From: CG1-02-35-72 sp964564475
GTDB taxonomy: Bacteria > Bacteroidota > Bacteroidia > Flavobacteriales > Flavobacteriaceae
Direction: 5' to 3'
Assembly: GCA_964564475.1 (NCBI GenBank)
Contig: CAZMBM010000075.1
Location: forward strand, 1 to 10,452
Length of the DNA: 10,452 bases
Positions 7,732-10,452 of this stretch are shown here, piece after piece. Each line of letters starts with the position of its first letter. Position 1 is the stretch's first letter. The notes under the pieces are model-generated. The model had not been told where the DNA came from, did no database searches, and was given only the letters and a program-made list of their open reading frames with translations. The position numbers and the translations under genes were made by a program.

Positions 7732-9129
7732 TTAAGCCGTTATTCCGGCTATGCTTTTAATCTCAGTGATAATTTTTTGTGCCAAATCATCAGCACTATT
7801 TTGAGAAGTACTCTCTGTATAAATTCTGATTATGGGTTCGGTATTAGATTTACGCAGATGCACCCATTCGGTTTCAAAATCAATTTTAACACCGTCAATG
7901 GTGCTCACTTGTTCATGAGCGTATTTCTTAGCCATTTGAATCAAAATCTTATCGACATCTAAATCGGGTGTTAATTGTATTTTATTTTTGCTCATAAAAT
8001 ATGACGGGTAAGAAGCTCTTAATACCGAACAAGCCTCTTTTTTATGTGCCAAATGCGATAAAAACAAAGCCACACCTACCAGCGAGTCACGTCCGTAATG
8101 TGCTTCAGGATAAATAATACCCCCGTTACCTTCTCCTCCTATAACTGCGTTGTTTTCTTTCATTTTAGATACCACATTAACCTCACCAACAGCCGAAGCC
8201 TCATAAGTACCCTTGTGCTTAATTGTTACATCGCGTAAAGCGCGTGAAGATGACAAATTAGATACGGTATTTCCGGGTGTGTGTGTTAAAACATAATCGG
8301 CACAGGCCACCAGCGTGTATTCTTCACCAAACATAGTACCGTCTTCATTCACAATGGCCAAACGGTCAACATCGGGGTCAACTACAATGCCTAAATGAGC
8401 ATTTTCTTTTACAACCAGTTTAGATATTTCGACAAGATGGGCGGGTAAAGGCTCAGGATTATGAGGAAAATGACCATTGGGTTCGCAATATAATTTCACA
8501 CATTCTACACCCAATTTTTCCAGTAAATCAGGAATGGCAATGCCTCCGGTTGAATTTACGGCATCTACCACTACTTTAAATCGGGCAGCTTTTATAGCTT
8601 CAACATCAACAAGTTGCAGCTTTAAAACTTCCTTGATATGTTTTTTAATATAATTGGCTTTTTTTCTAAACTTTCCTAAGTCGTCAACTTCCGAAAAATT
8701 AAAATCTTCTGTATCGGCTAATTTTAAAACCTTATCGCCTTCTTCGGCATTTAAAAATTCGCCATCAGAATTTAAAAGTTTTAAGGCATTCCACTGCTTT
8801 GGATTATGTGAGGCCGTAATAATAATACCCCCTTGCGCCTTTTCTAAAGCAACAGCGACCTCTACTGTAGGGGTGGTTGACAAACCTAAATCAACTACAT
8901 TTATACCCAAACTCATGAGTGTTTCGCATACCAATCCACTTACAATTTTGCCGGAAATGCGCGCATCACGCCCCACAATAACTTTGAGTTTATCCTTTAA
9001 ATTGTTTTGAGACTTAAGCCACGTACCGTAGGCAGCGGCAAATTTGACGGTATCCAGAGGGGTAAGATTATCGTTCACCGTACCTCCTATGGTACCGCGA
9101 ATTCCTGAAATTGATTTTATTAAAGCCAT
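7732..9129 (-). CDS. glmM: Phosphoglucosamine mutase (alpha-D-phosphohexomutase family)
   Basis: This 465-residue cytoplasmic enzyme most likely interconverts glucosamine-6-phosphate and glucosamine-1-phosphate, the step before GlmU in UDP-GlcNAc synthesis. The four-domain phosphohexomutase layout is complete. ISGIRG is at the N-terminus and TASHNP at 105-110 contains Ser107, the residue phosphorylated in the active enzyme. DPDVDR at 251-256 binds the metal through Asp251, Asp253 and Asp255. GEGNGG at 332-337 forms the sugar-binding loop, and RKSNTEP at 426-432 the phosphate-binding loop. The GEGNGG loop is closer to archaeal and Bacteroidota mutases than to the GEQSGH type of E. coli GlmM, so phosphomannomutase or phosphoglucomutase activity cannot be excluded. 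The ATG at 9129 gives the normal family start. It is first in a likely two-gene unit with the desulfurase-like gene, and a TACATTTG box lies 18 bases upstream of the start. Confidence 0.92.
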   Translation of the reverse strand: MALIKSISGIRGTIGGTVNDNLTPLDTVKFAAAYGTWLKSQNNLKDKLKVIVGRDARISGKIVSGLVCETLMSLGINVVDLGLSTTPTVEVAVALEKAQGGIIITASHNPKQWNALKLLNSDGEFLNAEEGDKVLKLADTEDFNFSEVDDLGKFRKKANYIKKHIKEVLKLQLVDVEAIKAARFKVVVDAVNSTGGIAIPDLLEKLGVECVKLYCEPNGHFPHNPEPLPAHLVEISKLVVKENAHLGIVVDPDVDRLAIVNEDGTMFGEEYTLVACADYVLTHTPGNTVSNLSSSRALRDVTIKHKGTYEASAVGEVNVVSKMKENNAVIGGEGNGGIIYPEAHYGRDSLVGVALFLSHLAHKKEACSVLRASYPSYFMSKNKIQLTPDLDVDKILIQMAKKYAHEQVSTIDGVKIDFETEWVHLRKSNTEPIIRIYTESTSQNSADDLAQKIITEIKSIAGITA

Positions 9130-9147
9130 GCGTAATTTTTAAAGAAA

Positions 9148-9155
9148 CAAATGTA
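9148..9155 (-). promoter_or_regulatory. Candidate -7 element of the glmM promoter
   Basis: On the minus strand TACATTTG matches the Bacteroidota -7 consensus TAnnTTTG exactly and lies 18 bases before the glmM ATG, a distance similar to that seen at the GlmU-like gene. I find no good TTTG -33 box at the expected spacing, so this call rests on one element and its position. Confidence 0.5.
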
Positions 9156-9249
9156 AGTTTATTAGTTGAAAATATAAAGAAATTAACAATAATTGACATA
9201 TGACTCTAAGGCTTTGCTTGGATAATGAGTAAGCCTTTTTTTAATAAAA

Positions 9250-9279
9250 AAAGCCGCTTTACAATCGCAAAGCGGCTTT
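9250..9279 (-). terminator. Intrinsic terminator of rpsA
   Basis: An 11-pair GC-rich stem (9250-9260 with 9269-9279, core AAGCCGCTTT / AAAGCGGCTT) encloses an 8-base loop. Read on the minus strand it runs into a T tract formed by the As at 9246-9252. It starts about 20 bases after the rpsA stop codon, the expected place for a Rho-independent terminator, and separates rpsA from glmM. Confidence 0.9.
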
Positions 9280-9298
9280 AAAATTATTTTGAGAAAAA

Positions 9299-10452
9299 TT
9301 ATTTACCTTTTTTCTCTAATTGCTCTTTTAAATCGGCTAAGGCAGAAATATCGCCTAAGGTAGATTTTTCAGCATTTTCAGCTTTTTTATTAGCCGTTTT
9401 AAGATTTTTTTGTTCTTCTTCTTTAAAGATAGCTGTATGCGATACCACTATTTTTCTGAAGTCTTTATTGAACTCAATCACTTTAAATTCGGCTGTATCA
9501 CCTTTTTCCAACTTGCTGCCATCTTCTTTTTCAAGTAAACGTCCCGGAGCAAAGGCTTCGGCATCATCATCTTCAAAGGTTACAATAGCGCCTTTGGCAT
9601 TTTTCTCTTTTATGGTGCCTTTATGTACAGAGCCCAACTTAAATTTGGCTTCTTTAGCTGTCCAAGGATTTTCTTCGGTTTGTTTATGACCTAAGTTAAG
9701 TTTGCGTCCTTCAACATCTAATTCAAGTACAACCACATCGAGTTTATCGCCAACTTTTACAAAATCAGAAGGGTGTTTAACTTTTTGTGTCCATGATAAA
9801 TCAGAAATATAAACCAAGCCGTCTATTCCTTCTTCCAATTCGACAAATACACCAAAATTTGTGTAATTTCTTACAGTACCTGTGTGTTTAGAACCTACAG
9901 GGTATTTTGACGTGATATCTGTCCAAGGATCGGGAGACAATTGTTTCATACCCATAGACATTTTGCGTTGTTCGCGGTCTAAAGTTAAGATTTGTGCTTC
10001 GACTTCATCGCCTAATTTGACAAAGTCTTGAGCCGAACGCAAATGTGTTGACCACGACATTTCTGAAACGTGAATCAATCCTTCTACACCCGGAGCCACT
10101 TCAATAAAAGCACCATAATCTGCTATAATAGCTACTTTACCTTTTACTTTATCGCCAACTTTTAGGTTTTCATCTAGAGCTTCCCAAGGATGTTTACTCA
10201 ATTGTTTTAAACCTAATTGGATACGTGTTTTTTCATCGTCAAAGTCAAGGATAACCACATTTAGTTTTTGGTCTAATTCTACCACTTCACTTGGATGGTT
10301 AATACGACTCCACGATAAATCGGTAATATGAATCAATCCGTCAACACCACCAAGGTCAACAAACACACCATAAGAAGTAATGTTTTTAACCACACCCTCT
10401 AAAACTTGACCTTTTTCTAATTGGCCAATAATTTCGCGTTTTTGTAATTCGA
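9299..10452 (-). CDS. rpsA: 30S ribosomal protein S1, C-terminal part (runs off the right edge)
   Basis: The reading frame is open to the window edge, so this is the 3' part of a longer gene; 383 residues are visible. S1 binds mRNA on the small ribosomal subunit and helps initiation on leaders with weak Shine-Dalgarno sequences. Four consecutive S1 (OB-fold) domains lie at visible residues about 13-84, 97-171, 184-257 and 271-340, the first three with the SYGVFVDLGGVDGLIHITDLSW type of signature. They are joined by linkers carrying a repeated HPW/DPW/NPW motif. The last domain is degenerate, lacking the FVE..GLIH core, as in the last domain of other S1 proteins. A charged tail (341-383, EEEQKNLK...LKEQLEKKGK) ends the protein. 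A GTG at 10393 could be mistaken for a start, but it is an internal valine of the first visible domain. A terminator follows the gene. Confidence 0.96.
   Translation of the reverse strand, partial: ELQKREIIGQLEKGQVLEGVVKNITSYGVFVDLGGVDGLIHITDLSWSRINHPSEVVELDQKLNVVILDFDDEKTRIQLGLKQLSKHPWEALDENLKVGDKVKGKVAIIADYGAFIEVAPGVEGLIHVSEMSWSTHLRSAQDFVKLGDEVEAQILTLDREQRKMSMGMKQLSPDPWTDITSKYPVGSKHTGTVRNYTNFGVFVELEEGIDGLVYISDLSWTQKVKHPSDFVKVGDKLDVVVLELDVEGRKLNLGHKQTEENPWTAKEAKFKLGSVHKGTIKEKNAKGAIVTFEDDDAEAFAPGRLLEKEDGSKLEKGDTAEFKVIEFNKDFRKIVVSHTAIFKEEEQKNLKTANKKAENAEKSTLGDISALADLKEQLEKKGK

Noticed and set aside
9208..9237. Weak plus-strand hairpin (AAGGCTT / AAGCCTT) followed by Ts
   Set aside because: The stem is only seven pairs with a 16-base loop, and no plus-strand gene precedes it; I treat it as chance or a minor structure in the rpsA-glmM gap.
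10391..10393. GTG at 10393 as the start of an independent S1-domain protein
   Set aside because: The frame stays open upstream to the window edge and encodes the beginning of the same S1 domain (LEKGQVLEG), so the codon is internal to rpsA.
1..10452. CRISPR array, tRNA or rRNA gene, insertion sequence or phage genes
   Set aside because: No regularly spaced direct repeats, no clover-leaf or rRNA sequence recognised, no transposase or integrase reading frame. The other open frames lie antisense inside the real genes and lack family signatures.

Overview
The window reads as ordinary chromosomal DNA from a member of the Bacteroidota. It is AT-rich. It carries the alternative GlmU-type protein typical of this phylum, and the S1, GlmM and HEPN proteins all look like Bacteroidota versions. 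Two start regions carry the phylum-specific -7 promoter element TAnnTTTG, one of them with a TTTG -33 box. Ribosome-binding sites are weak or absent, which is also normal for the phylum. A full-length pyruvate:ferredoxin oxidoreductase points to an anaerobic or facultative lifestyle. I cannot settle the order (Flavobacteriales, Bacteroidales or a relative).

Layout, plus strand: bases 1-20 hold the probable tail of a terminator from a gene left of the window. Next come nifJ (179-3706) and a very strong intrinsic terminator (3720-3758). Ten bases later a small HEPN-like protein starts (3769-4131). A good Bacteroidota promoter (4141-4172) then drives the GlmU-like protein (4188-5363). A hairpin at 5395-5418 separates this gene from the convergent minus-strand genes.

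Layout, minus strand, in the direction of transcription from the right edge: rpsA enters already in progress (10452 to 9299; its 5' part is outside the window) and ends at an intrinsic terminator (9250-9279). Then a promoter-like -7 box, glmM (9129-7732), a class-V aminotransferase/cysteine desulfurase-like gene 10 bases behind it (7721-6243), a 122-bp palindromic intergenic repeat (6115-6236), and a rhomboid protease (6080-5442).

Functionally, the GlmU-like protein and GlmM would supply successive steps from glucosamine-6-phosphate to UDP-GlcNAc, although they lie on opposite strands and are not co-transcribed. PFOR serves central carbon and electron metabolism and uses Fe-S clusters. The desulfurase-like enzyme is a possible sulfur donor, but that link is only inference. 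I see no CRISPR array, insertion sequence, phage, toxin-antitoxin or defence cassette, and nothing that convincingly forms a new multi-gene system. The items most worth a second look are the palindromic repeat and the small HEPN-like gene placed immediately behind a terminator.
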